A stretch of DNA of 64,000 bases from Brachypterus glaber. Taxonomy: Eukaryota; Arthropoda; Insecta; Coleoptera; Kateretidae. The notes below the pieces were generated by a model. The model was not told where the DNA came from, made no database searches, and saw nothing but the letters and a program-made list of their open reading frames with translations. The DNA lies in assembly GCA_958510825.1 (NCBI GenBank), contig OY294046.1:930001-994000 (forward strand), read 5' to 3'. Made by a program: the position numbers and the translations under genes. Positions within the stretch are counted from its first letter, which is position 1; each line of letters begins with the position of its first letter. Positions 44,024 through 53,496 of this stretch are shown here, piece after piece.

Positions 44024-44140
44024 ATATTTCAAAAAAGCTTTGACACAGAGACTTGTAATTTAGAACAAACATTTTCTAAGTAGTAAATATTTTTTTTCAA
44101 ATTTCAAGTCTCTATGTCAAAGCGTTCTTGAAATATCTTA
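44024..44140. repeat. Imperfect hairpin
   Basis: GATATTTCAAAAAAGCTTTGACACAGAGACTTG pairs with CAAGTCTCTATGTCAAAGCGTTCTTGAAATATC, around an AT-rich loop. Single copy. Confidence 0.75.
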
Positions 44141-44187
44141 GTGTTTAAGTTGTTTTAAAAGCACTTTTAATATGACTGTATGTTAAA

Positions 44188-44322
44188 GTCTATGCAAAAT
44201 ATTACCATTCTGGACTATGTAATTTTTACTGTTCCGGTCTATGCAAAACATTACCATTACGGACTATGTAATTTTCACCATTCCGGTCTATGGCAACATA
44301 TTACCATTTACGGACTATGTAA
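44188..44322. repeat. 49-bp minisatellite, three units
   Basis: Units begin GTCTATGCAAAATATTACCA at 44188, 44237 and 44286, each with GGACTATGTAATTTT in the middle. The units differ by several substitutions. Confidence 0.9.
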
Positions 44323-44729
44323 TTGAATGTAATTTATTTTTACCGTGTTGTGCCCTGCGAAATGGCGGGAGTCTTAGAAATCAAATCTCGCTAGACGAGA
44401 CAAGAAGTTATTCGTCGAGAAAAGACCAAGACGAGACCAACATATTGTCTCGACAATCGAGACGAGACGGGAAGTTTTGTTTTTGCGAATCTCGTGAGGT
44501 CCTAAATATAATATATAGTTATGCAAAAAGCCTTTTAAACATAATTTCTGCTAAAACTGTTACAAAATGATGTATCAGTATCTTAGCGCACTTTGGCATT
44601 TGAATGGCCATCATATATTATGTGCTCGTGCATATCCGGTCATAGTAAATAAGCCACTTAAAAGCCAACGGGAATAAGTGACAGAATCAATAATATTAAA
44701 TATTTACATATATTATATTTATATTATAT
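44323..44729. other. Unassigned spacer
   Basis: A TCTCGNNAGACGAGA-type theme (CTCGCTAGACGAGACAAGAA GTTATTCGTCGAGA, AGACGAGACC, CTCGACAATCGAGACGAGAC) repeats over 44385-44470. The 109-codon frame across it has no domain. Confidence 0.45.
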
Positions 44730-45403
44730 TTAAGAGGTGATTCTAAATCCAAAAATATCAAAAAAAGTTTCCATAAAGGTTGGTCTGGAAATGAGCCCTA
44801 CACGGAAAAAAAAAATTATAGCTAGGAGCGCTATAACACACATACCAAGCAAATTATAATCGCTTATTATATAAATACAAGGCTTTCTCTTACAATTATG
44901 GCAGTCAGTGTAAAAATTTATATGAAATACTTTAATTGTTTAGTGAATAATAAAATATAACAAATAGTATGGCATTTATAGCTTAAATAGATTTAATTAT
45001 TGTCCGTGCTAATAATTTTTATAATATAATAAAATTTCTGTAAATTTATAATAGTGCCTGTAATAAATATAATCGTGTCTGTAATATATATAATCGTTTC
45101 CAATTTATTTTTAACATTATTAGTTATTGTGTCCCTTATAATCTATAGCTTAAATCACTATAATTTGCCACTGTTACCAAATATCTTATAATGTATAGCG
45201 CAGAGCCCACTAATTTCTTTCCGTGTAAGGAAGCTACGGCTCTTCGAAGATGATATATTGAATGAGGAACAAAAAAAAAGCATCAATAAAATTTTAATGC
45301 TGCAGGGCGATTCTTCATTTAAAACTGAGCAAAAAAGTATCCTTTATCAAAACTCCTAAATTTAATATTAAAGGAGTAATAGCCTTTTAGAATCACCTCT
45401 TAA
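44730..45403 (+). mobile_element. Repeat P, copy with inverted ends, split by MITE B
   Basis: TAAGAGGTGATTCTAAA at the left is inverted at the right as TTTAGAATCACCTCTTA. The interior up to GAAATGAGCCC and from AGGAAGCTACGGCTCTTCGA matches 60.44-60.68 kb, which has no insertion. MITE B lies between. Confidence 0.8.
44801..45225 (+). mobile_element. TA-MITE B, copy 3, nested in repeat P
   Basis: 425 bases, CACGG to CCGTG, TA at 44799-44800 and 45226-45227. The 60.5-kb P copy shows GAGCCCTAAGGGAGC with a single TA at the same point, a second empty site for this family. Confidence 0.93.
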
Positions 45404-46010
45404 ATTTCGGCATGCCACTTACTGGTCACCCTGTAGGTATATTAGAAGCTGTTACTATTACGTCACTCATTCCACGTGGTCAATTTTATTTTCATTTTTT
45501 TACATGATATATTAGTTTTTTGTAAATCTTTTGAAAATCTATACTCAAATGTTGTTTAAATACTAATCGCTCGAGCTGGACAAATAGGAACAAAAATTGA
45601 CGGCCTTATTTATTTTTTCACCAAACAAATCTTTGCTTCCCTATTTTTAAGCTCAAGACTTTTTTCTTTCTTTTTTAGTCGTCAACAAACAAGTTTGAAG
45701 ATTGTGAATTGAAAGACTTTTTTTAGTCATCAACTTTTTGTCGTCGATAAAAAAAATCTGAAATTACGTCCCTGTTTCTGTGTCAACTTTTTAATGTAAT
45801 TTTTATGTGTTTATATCCGTTGGTCTCTAGATTCCACAAATGAAATATGTATGAATGATTTTTAGAAAATAAACGTGCCGCTCTGTCGTTATTTTGGATT
45901 CATCACTTTTTGGAAATACATTCCAGTATCAATAACTTACTTCTCAGAAAATAGGTGTAACTAAAAAGCTATTTAAGATCGAATCCATTTTATTATTTTT
46001 CCCAAGATTA
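45404..46010. other. Unassigned spacer
   Basis: No gene or repeat family recognised. Confidence 0.4.
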
Positions 46011-46165
46011 GGGAACGTTCAAGTATTACGTAACGCAAATTTTGATCATTTAATACGCCCCCCCCCCCCCTGTAACGCTATTTTCCTATACTATTAACAT
46101 GGACGTAACACTCCAAAATGACCCCCATCCCCCCTAGGAGCGTTACGTAATACTTGAACGTTCCC
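46011..46165. mobile_element. TTA-flanked MITE G, complete
   Basis: 155 bases with 26-base inverted ends: GGGAACGTTCAAGTATTACG TAACGC left, GCGTTACGTAATACTTGAAC GTTCCC right. TTA stands directly outside both ends (46008-46010, 46166-46168), the 3-bp duplication typical of PIF/Harbinger elements. The interior has a C run mirrored by G-rich sequence, so the whole folds back. Isolated G ends occur at 7.94, 19.52, 27.40 and 28.89 kb. Confidence 0.85.
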
Positions 46166-46812
46166 TTAGGGATTTTATTCAATGGATCGTCTTCATTACG
46201 CTTCTTGACGTTTTATTTACAAAAAAACAAATTTCCGCGAAAAGAAAATGCAGCCTCTTCGGGAAATTTTGTAACCACGATAACTCGAAAACGCTTTGAG
46301 CTATAGACCTAAAAACTAATAGAACGTATTTAAAATCAATAAAATTCGTAATAGTGCGGGAAAAATATATTGAAAAATAGTTTTGAAAATGTTTCCAGAA
46401 GGTGGAAAGAAGACCGTTTAAAACAAGGAAAACATGAAATTGGAAAAACTTGTTGATGAGGATGCAGAGGAAAGAAACGAAAGAATCTAAATATTATTAT
46501 AATATAATAATAATACATAATTCAATATTACAATTTACAATAATTTACATATTACGTATATTTTTAATTTTTGATTTAAAATTAATGGAGAGCCCCTAGC
46601 TCCAGCTTTAAGCTTTTTTTTGGGGCTCTCCATAACTATGTATCATTATCAAACTTCTATAACTCGAAACTCAAGGAACCGCAAGAGATTTCGAGTTAAA
46701 GAAAAAGGTAAAAATACATTGTTACAATAGAAAATGTGAGGGAAACATCAGTAAATTTCGACTTATGGTAAATTTTGAGTTATAAAGGTTTGACTGTATT
46801 GTATTGTAATAG
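46166..46812. other. Spacer upstream of candidate exon, with stem-loop
   Basis: ATGGAGAGCCCC at 46585 and GGGGCTCTCCAT ending at 46633 form a 12-base perfect stem. CACGATAACTCGAAAACGCT TTGAGC at about 46276 belongs to the diffuse repeat. No coding evidence until 46813. Confidence 0.45.
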
Positions 46813-47009
46813 GTATTACAGCATATGGAAAACATCTTCACGGTGTGCCTTCTGTAGTCGCTGCAGGAGTCAAGTTTGACCTGCCAACTCAAATTATCAT
46901 TGTCCTGGACAAAGTTAACATTCACGGCGCAACAGACCTGCTGTCTAGGCTTCCATCCGGCCGACATCGCATCCTGGTGACACCTAAGAAGGGGTTATTC
47001 CGAGTTCAC
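46813..47009 (+). CDS. Probable internal exon of an unidentified host gene
   Basis: A segment of roughly 50% G+C in a 30% background, open in one frame over its length, begins after TTGTAATAG (or nine bases later after TATTACAG, same frame) and ends at a strong donor, GTTCAC|GTATGT, at 47010. The exon is 197 or 188 bases and ends on a codon boundary. The peptide includes KHLHGVPSVVAAGVKFDLP, then IIIVLDKVNIHGATDLLSR and RILVTPKKGLFRVH. It has alternating beta-strand-like stretches and no membrane segment. I do not recognise the family. No partner exons were found in the window, so introns must be long, or this is a captured or relic exon. The frame stays open past the donor into AT-rich sequence, which reads as intron. 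Confidence 0.5.
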
Positions 47010-47128
47010 GTATGTTTTAGTAATATTTCACAAAAAAATTTGCCCCAGAAAGTAAATAACATGCCCCCTTCTTCAAAAGAAAAAGTAATTGTTTGAAACT
47101 TAAAAAATAATTTGAAACAAATAAAATA

Positions 47129-47563
47129 TATCTGGACCCCGGAGGCAAAGGACACCATGTCCATTTTTTGTGAAATAGAGTTATCACCATGTCCTTGATG
47201 TGCATTTTTTGCTTTATATAGAGGTACAGGGCACTAACACTCTGTGGTGTAAAATACCTTAAAAAAGGTCCCTAAACGAGTACAAATAAATACTAAATAC
47301 TATACCCAGTTACTATAAATAATACAAACGAAAACTTTCTCTCCTGAAAATCGAAAACTTTCTCTCCTGAAAGGTGCAGGAGGTCCGGCAGGTTTAGGCA
47401 GGGAGTAGGGTAGATGTGTGGCTGGGACAGCTCGGGGCTGGCAAAAAGGGCCATAATGGCCTAGTTGCCTGGCTTGTAGCCTTCCCACCCTTACTACTAC
47501 TACTGCTCTCCTGAAAAATTACGTTTTTGTGACATGGTGTCATTTACCTCCGGGGTCCAGATA
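47129..47563. mobile_element. TIR element M (TA-flanked, 435 bases)
   Basis: Ends TATCTGGACCCCGGAGGCAA AGGACACCATG and, inverted, CATGGTGTCATTTACCTCCG GGGTCCAGATA, with TA outside each. Inside, CTTTCTCTCCTGAAA occurs twice and CTCTCCTGAAAAATT once more. The minus frame 47300-47488 is inside it. It lies about 120 bases after the candidate exon. Confidence 0.75.
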
Positions 47564-47572
47564 TATAGCTGA

Positions 47573-47762
47573 ATAGAGAACTTTAGGAGCTTTAAAATGA
47601 TGTATCACGCGACCCCCCCCTTAATGACTTAAAAATTAACCTTCCTTGCTCCCCTGTGTACATTGTACCCCCTAAACATATTAAATAAATACCAAAAAAT
47701 AATTTGGGTTATATCTTAAGCCGTACAAAAGTTAAAGGGGGGCGGACTTTAGACACGCACTG
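47573..47762 (+). mobile_element. Element J, right-end remnant
   Basis: AATAGAGAACTTTAGGAGCTTT AAAATGATGTATCACGCGACCC and the final GGGCGGACTTTAGACACGCA CTG correspond to the centre-to-right part of J, with several substitutions. The left half is gone; element M ends just before it. Confidence 0.65.
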
Positions 47763-47852
47763 TATGATTCTGTGTATTCTAATGATTTGTACTTTAAATA
47801 AGTACCTATCGAGGTACCTTTCTTTGATTATTCAAAAAAACATCGTTACATA

Positions 47853-48050
47853 CAAGGTGTTTCCGTAAACGGGCCACAATGCTCCCCCGATAATGGCACC
47901 ATTGTCAACGGGATTTGCGGTACCACGACCCGGGGGTGTGCCCCGCAACCTGAAGTGCCGTTTTTCTGAATGAGGACCTTGTTCCAGTCGGGCAAATTGT
48001 ACTGCCTACTTCCGGTCTGGTGAAAATCTTGAATCAAGTTGCATCTTCGC
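47853..48050 (-). other. G+C-rich coding-like block, undetermined
   Basis: On the minus strand a frame open over about 63 codons (… NLPDWNKVLIQKNG …) ends at CACCTT|GTATGTAAC, a donor-like site, and TTTTCACCAG just upstream could be an acceptor. However, the same end reads TACAAGGTGTTTCCG from outside, resembling a TACAGGGTGTTTCC transposon terminus. I cannot tell an exon from a transposon remnant. Confidence 0.25.
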
Positions 48051-48124
48051 GTATGAGACTTCCATATGTGTACTATTGCAAGAGAATAGACATTTTTTAT
48101 AAAACAATTAAAGAAAAAAGAAAA

Positions 48125-48457
48125 AATAGTTATTTATGGTACTAGTGGGTAAAGTAAGATATTGCCCATAAGATAATTAACCTGCGAGGCGTCAGCCAAG
48201 CAGGTTAATTTTCCAGAGGGCAATATCGGTTTACCCATGAGTGCCATACAAGGTTTTATCCAATAAATAGCTTAGGAATTCATATTTTTATTAAAAATTA
48301 TAATGACATTTACAAGAAAATAATTTGACAAGTGACAGTGGGTAAAATAAATAATTATCCACACAATAAAGTAAAAGCCACGCGGGGGTTATTATTGAGT
48401 TTATCTATTTAAAATAAAGCTGGTAATTCTCTTATTATCTGTATGTATTGGATAAAA
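48125..48457 (+). mobile_element. Foldback element A, copy 4
   Basis: Complete outer stem. CATAAGATAATTAACCTGCG AGGCGTCAGCC in the central stem. A five-base deletion in the right hairpin (GACAGTGGGTAAAAT for GACAGTTGAGTGGGTAAAAT). Confidence 0.85.
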
Positions 48458-48575
48458 CATTTTTTTTATACTTTTTCCAACAATTTTTGTGATGAGACCA
48501 AAACTAATCGAACTACACACTACAAGACAAACGTTTACACAGTGTTCCGCAGACCTCGGGAAAAAGAGACCTGTT

Positions 48576-48662
48576 TTTTCGTTTATGAGCGTAGTAGCAT
48601 AAATTCAATACTAATTAGAAGAGACTGCAAGACGCCTGTCGACAGGCTGTCCCCACTCTAAA
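48576..48662 (+). repeat. Short shared repeat V, copy 1
   Basis: TTTTTTCGTTTATGAGCGTAG…CATAAATTCA and CCCCACTCTA recur at 50639-50715 with the same spacing but diverged interior. Nature unknown. Confidence 0.5.
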
Positions 48663-49535
48663 AAATTTACGAAAAACGGTGTTAAAATTACATATGTTTA
48701 AACACTTTAACACGATTCCGTTTTTTTAAATGTTTTACCCCACGCGCGAGGGGGCGATCGCCAGCCCAGATTTTTACCAAATACAGTAACAAGTTTTGAC
48801 TTGGGGGTAAGAAAGAGTGGTCCAAATTTGTCTCAAAGTGTTTTTAAGTTATCGTGAGGCTTGTCGGTCTCAGGGGCCTGAAAATGGCGGTTCCGGTTTG
48901 TCACCACGAAACTGAAGAACGCTTTGAGTTTAAGACTTCAAATTTGGATTATACGTTTTTTATCCAAAGTTCTTGAATGGGGTTGATTTTGCTAAAAATC
49001 CGTGAGACCCCAGGTGAAATGGTATTAAGAACTGTTTCCTTTTGGTAGCTCCTTTAATATTAATTGTACTTCAATTTTTTTACTGTGTACATTAAAATTA
49101 AAAACCAAAAAAAAAATCTAAAAATTATTTTTTGAGTTTTGTTAATTTACTTTTTATTTTTGTATTTTTGTTTTTTCCGTATATTTTTTAAAAGTAAGGC
49201 CCTTTTCGGGCCCAAAATTCATATTAAAGGACCCATAATGGGAGCACGCGGCTCTTTATCACAAAATAATATTTATTCCGTTTTATTTATAGTTGTTTAA
49301 AAAGGCAGATGTTTTTTTCAACTTGAAAAAGACTCTATGGTACTACTGTCGAGAGAACGACTGTTTATTTTGTGCGGGAACCACTAATTAAATATATAGG
49401 GATTTATTTAGGACAAAACAAGCAAATGTGCATTCTATGTATTATATATTAAATAGGAAAGTATTTGGTGAGCAGTTTTTATTCAAAATAAATTTTATCA
49501 AACAAAAATTTCTCAACTACTGTCTGATTTTTTTC
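48663..49535. other. Unassigned spacer with diffuse repeat
   Basis: GAACGCTTTGAGTTTAAGAC TTCAAATTTGG and ATCCAAAGTTCTTGAATGGG GTTGAT (48910-48985) recur in related form at 56.75 kb and inverted at 28.3 kb. No gene. Confidence 0.4.
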
Positions 49536-49940
49536 CAATAAAGCTCTGTACAATTAGAATTATGAAACAGAAGACGTCTACCCTATCTCTATCTCATTTG
49601 TGCACGGCACGCCACTACCAACTTAAATAAATTAAAAAAATATTGCATTTTTTTCAATTTTTATCAAAAATTACCGTTGATTTTTGTAAATAAAGAAATG
49701 AATATTTTTTGCTAAGAAATAAAAATGATGATTTAATAGTCAAATAAAGAATGAAATAGAAATCCTATTAATTGTTCTTAGGTTGGTTGTTTATTCTGTT
49801 TATTTATTTTTCAAAACATAACCTCAAATATGAAAAGGTAAATATGAATTTATTTAATGTTTATCATATTTATTATTAACTATATATTATTATTATATAT
49901 TTTAATATCGTTACCAGTTTTAACATTTCAAGAAATTACA

Positions 49941-50060
49941 TTACATTACATTTTTGTTTAACCTCGTACTATTCTACCTAATTAAGCATCCCCTAAGTCC
50001 AGGACTTGTGTGGGCTAGTAGTAGAGGGAACCACCGGCTTTAATTGACTTTCGAACCAAT
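49941..50060 (-). mobile_element. SINE S, 5'-truncated insertion in element C
   Basis: Reads CATTACATTACATTTTTGTT TAACCTCG … GGTTCCCTC-complement … ACTTTCGAACCAATTT, the 3' 110 bases of the SINE with a CATTA (TGTAA on the sense strand) tail. The 53.05-kb C copy has CAAGAAATTAATTTTATGGC with no insertion. AAATTA and AATTTA flank the insert, a probable short target duplication. Confidence 0.88.
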
Positions 50061-50111
50061 TTAATTTTATGACGAGCGTTATTTCTGTTATAGCTACCAA
50101 AATGCCAAGAT

Positions 50112-50166
50112 GTTTTTACAAGGGTTGCAAAAGTCCAAACGAATTTCGCCTAGGCTTTAAATCTAA
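50112..50166 (+). pseudogene. Short Cys-rich exon-like frame in element C
   Basis: ATG followed by PRCFYKGCKSPNEFRLGFKSK then GTATAAAG. A CX4C pair directly after the initiator Met loosely resembles the start of THAP zinc-finger domains, which open P-element-type transposases. The downstream part of such a protein is absent. The 53.09-kb copy keeps the frame with one Gly-to-Val change. Tentative. Confidence 0.25.
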
Positions 50167-50459
50167 GGTATAAAGAAAGAACTTACCTTTGGTAAACAAT
50201 ATTTAAATATCAAAACTCGTAAAAGTACTATAATAGTCAATAAAAACACAATATTTAGTAAAACACACAAAAAACTGAAATCAAAACAATATCAAACGCA
50301 GCTCACACAATGACAGTGGCTAAAGAAAATGGCGTTACTGACAGTGCAACCAACATAAAACCTAGGAGATTTTTTTTTCTTTATGTTGGTGATATTACTT
50401 CTATCCTTTTTGGGTATAACTTTTGTCCCTGTCTGTTCTAAATAGAGAAATCTCCATTG

Positions 50460-51026
50460 CCACCTGAAAATAATGCAAGGAATGCAAACACACCTATGGA
50501 ACATGCACAATCTTTTGCATACCACCTTCCCCCTAATTTATTCCCCGGGTGCCAGTTAGAAAAATTGCGATTTTCCCAACTTTTTACGACGATGAGTTAA
50601 TGAAGAAAAAAAAGCCATCAACATAGCTCGTGGATAGCTGTTTTTCGTTTATGAGCGTAGCATAAATTTAGCACCGATTGGAAGCCACCGAAAGTCCGCT
50701 TTCCCCACTCTACAAAAACGCAACGCCATAAAAACTAAAAAAGATGACAAAAGAAGTCCAAACTACCCGCGCTCTGGTCATCAACTTTATAATTTTTCCA
50801 AGTCGTCGGCAGGGGCGTACCGATTGTTGCTTAGTTGAGAAATTATAATTTATTTATTATTTGCCAAAGTTGGGAAATAGCTTTTTTTAAGAGGTGAGGA
50901 ATTTTCTTTTCAGTCATCAAAATTTTGGTCTGGGGTAAACTACTTTTTCACAAACTAAACTTTTTTAATAGTTGGAATATTTAGTTTCATTTTTATTTTA
51001 GATTTTAAGCTTTCACGGCCATTAAG
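50460..51026. other. Spacer with short repeat V, copy 2
   Basis: 50639-50715 matches 48576-48662 (TTTTTCGTTTATGAGCGTAG CATAAATT … CCCCACTCTA). No gene or other family seen. Confidence 0.4.
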
Positions 51027-51237
51027 ATATAAAGAACTTTCACTTTCGGGATTAGACCGTGTTAATGGATTTTCACTTTCCGACGTTTCGTCTCTTACTA
51101 CTAGAGACATCTTCAGGGATTAATCTGAAACTGATTCAGATTAATCCCTGAATATGTCTCTAGTAGTAAGAGACGAAACGTCGGAAAGTGAAAATCCATT
51201 AACACGGTCTAAACCCGAAAGTGAAAGTTCTTTATAT
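51027..51237. repeat. 211-bp near-perfect hairpin, 103-bp arms
   Basis: Arms 51027-51129 and 51135-51237 are inverse complements with only two mismatches, around the loop ACTGA. Each arm contains GACGTTTCGTCTCTTACTACTAGAGAC then ATCTTCAGGG (left) or its mirror with one change (right). Read on the other strand, CCCTGAAGATGTCTC and GAGACGAAACGTC recall the CUGANGA…GAAAC order of hammerhead-type ribozymes, but with an extra base before the stem. No coding, no flanking duplication seen. Confidence 0.95.
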
Positions 51238-51276
51238 TTAGTTTTATTAGTTGGTAAATGTTTGTATAAAATTTAG

Positions 51277-51598
51277 TTTATCCAATACATACAGATAATA
51301 AGACAATTACCAGCTTTATTTTAAATAGATAAACTCAATAATAACCCCCGCGTGGCTTTTACTTTATTGAGTGGTTAATTATTTATTTTACCCACTCAAC
51401 TGTCTTTTGTCAAATTATTTTCTTGTAAATGTCATTAAAATTTTTAATAAAAATATGAATTCCTAAGCTATTTATTGGATAAAACCTTGTATGGCACTCA
51501 TGGGTAAACCGATATTGCCCTCTCGAAAATTAACCTGCGAGGCGTCAGCCAATGGGCAATATCTTACTTTACCCATTAGTACCATAAATAACTATTTT
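51277..51598 (-). mobile_element. Foldback element A, copy 5
   Basis: Reverse orientation. GCGAGGCGTCAGCCAATGGGC AATATC shows loss of the second side of the central stem tip (about 20 bases). It begins 40 bases after the 211-bp hairpin. Confidence 0.85.
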
Positions 51599-52662
51599 CT
51601 TCCAATTACATATAAATAAGTTATTTAAAATAAGCGAAAAACTAATATAAGTGCCAAAAATTTACACATGTGTTGTACCCTGTTGCTCCAAAAAGTAGGA
51701 TGTTTAAATTTGAGGCAGGTGTTCATCAAACGCTCTTATTTTCGGTTTATGCGTGTTTTAACTTGTCCCACCATCATCAGAGAACCCTCTTATTTTACTC
51801 CGCACAAAAGTTCTATTGCCGAATTTTTCTGAGCAAATTATTGAAAATTACACAGCTTCACAAATTTGACGCCCTTGGTAAGTTTGCGCCCCCCTCAACT
51901 GGTTAGTTGATGGCCAAAAAAACAACAAAAAGGTCAACCAGCATCAACTTTGCGTAATTACTGAGACATAACTAATCATGTAGATAATGGTGTTTAAAGT
52001 TGACTAAAAATGGTCGTCAACTAAAATAAAAAACGCTTTATGGTATTGTTGCGTCGACCAGAAAGTTTGAAAACCATCTGGTTTAAAAGGATATGATTCT
52101 TAGAGATTTTTGCCCGTTAAAGTCCAATCTGGCTGAAGAATTGAGCTCTCAGATCTGGTTTTCGAAAAAAACTGTGCCAAAATCACGAAAAATTTCCATT
52201 TTAGAGTTTTTGAGCCCATTTTTGCTAGAAAATCAGATGTAAGTACTTCCAATGATATTTAAATATTCTTATTTTTACAGTTTTCAAAATTACCAAAACA
52301 GTTTTGTAATGAGTTTGTGTCGGAGAATAGAAGAATGAGACGTATGTGCGACGTCTGCTAAATATAGAATGATTGTTAAACGAGCGATTTTATATGGACA
52401 CCTCTTCTTCCTGTGTCATTGCTAGACGCCAACATGTTATTATTACGTTTATGTTATTAATAATAACATCTTATTATTCTTATTGTCGAAAGAAAAAAAA
52501 ACGGTGGCAATGCATTTGAAGGAGTGGGTATACTTTTCGTATAAAATGATGTATGGTGCTACCTGACCCATACGGTAGTATATCGTATAGGTCAGGTACA
52601 TTGAAGAAGATCCGATACCCTAATATGTACATTAGACACTTCCGGTGGCAAAAAATACCGCA
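51599..52662. other. Unassigned region
   Basis: Frames at 51670-51906 and 52480-52680 lack domains. A short palindromic stretch CCTGACCCATACGGTAGTAT ATCGTATAGGTCAGG lies near 52562-52597. No gene supported. Confidence 0.4.
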
Positions 52663-53455
52663 CAATAGAGCTCTGTACAACTAGAATTATGAAACAGAAG
52701 ACGTCTACCCTATCTCTATCTCATTTGTGCATGGCACGCCACTACCAACTTAAATAAATTAAAATAAATAATGCTTTTTTTTCAATTTTTATCAACAATT
52801 ACCGTTGATTTTTGTAAATAAAGCTAAAGAAATGAATATTTTTTGCTAAGAAATAAAACTGATGATATAATAGTAAAATAAAAATCCTATTAATTGTTCT
52901 TAGGTTGGTTGCTTAATCTGTTTATTTATTTACAAAACATAACCTCAAATATGAAAAGGTAAATATGAATTTATTTAATTGTTTATCATATTTATTATTA
53001 ACTATATATTATTATTATAAATTTTATTATCGTTACCAGTTTCTACATTTCAAGAAATTAATTTTATGGCGAGCGTTATTTCTGTTATAGCTACCAAAAT
53101 GCCAAGATGTTTTTACAAGGTTTGCAAAAGTCCAAACGAATTTCGTCTAGGCTTTAAATCTAAGGTATAAAGAAAGAACTTACCTTTGGTAAACAATATT
53201 TAAATATCAAAACTCGTAAAAGTACTATAATAGGCAATAAAAACACAATATTTACTAAAACACACAAAAAACTGAAATCAAAACAATATCAAACGCAGCT
53301 CACACAATGACAGTGGCTAAAGAAAATGGAGTTACTGACAGTGCAGCCAACATAAAACCTAGAAGATTTTTTTTCTTTATGTTGGTGATATTACTTCTAT
53401 CCTTTTTGGGTAGAACTTTTGTCCCTGTCTATTCTAAATGGAGAAATCTCCATTG
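52663..53455 (+). mobile_element. TIR element C, long form, copy 4, without the SINE
   Basis: Same interior as 49.54-50.46 kb, nearly base for base, and provides the empty site for the SINE. Ends CAATAGAGCTCTGTACAACT and GGAGAAATCTCCATTG. The 68-codon frame at 53307-53513 is repeat sequence. Confidence 0.8.
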
Positions 53456-53496
53456 GTATCGAATGGTTATTGTGTACATTAAAAATACTCGTTGCT

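Larger units (their letters stand above)
49536..50459 (+). mobile_element. TIR element C, long form, copy 3, carrying a SINE
   Basis: Outer ends match the short C copies (CAATAAAGCTCTGTACAATT; right end GGGTATAACTTTTGTCCCTG … TCTCCATTG), but the interior differs and is shared only with 52.66 kb. It includes an ATG-initiated short frame at about 50112 with MPRCFYKGCKSPNEFRLG ending at AAG|GTATAAAG, a donor-like site. A truncated SINE interrupts it at about 49941-50060. Confidence 0.75.

Noticed and set aside
44241..44570. 109-codon plus-strand frame
   Set aside because: It starts within the 49-bp minisatellite and crosses a repeated GACGAGAC theme; no domain.
47300..47488. 62-codon minus frame in G+C-rich sequence
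   Set aside because: It lies wholly inside TIR element M and has no domain or splice support.
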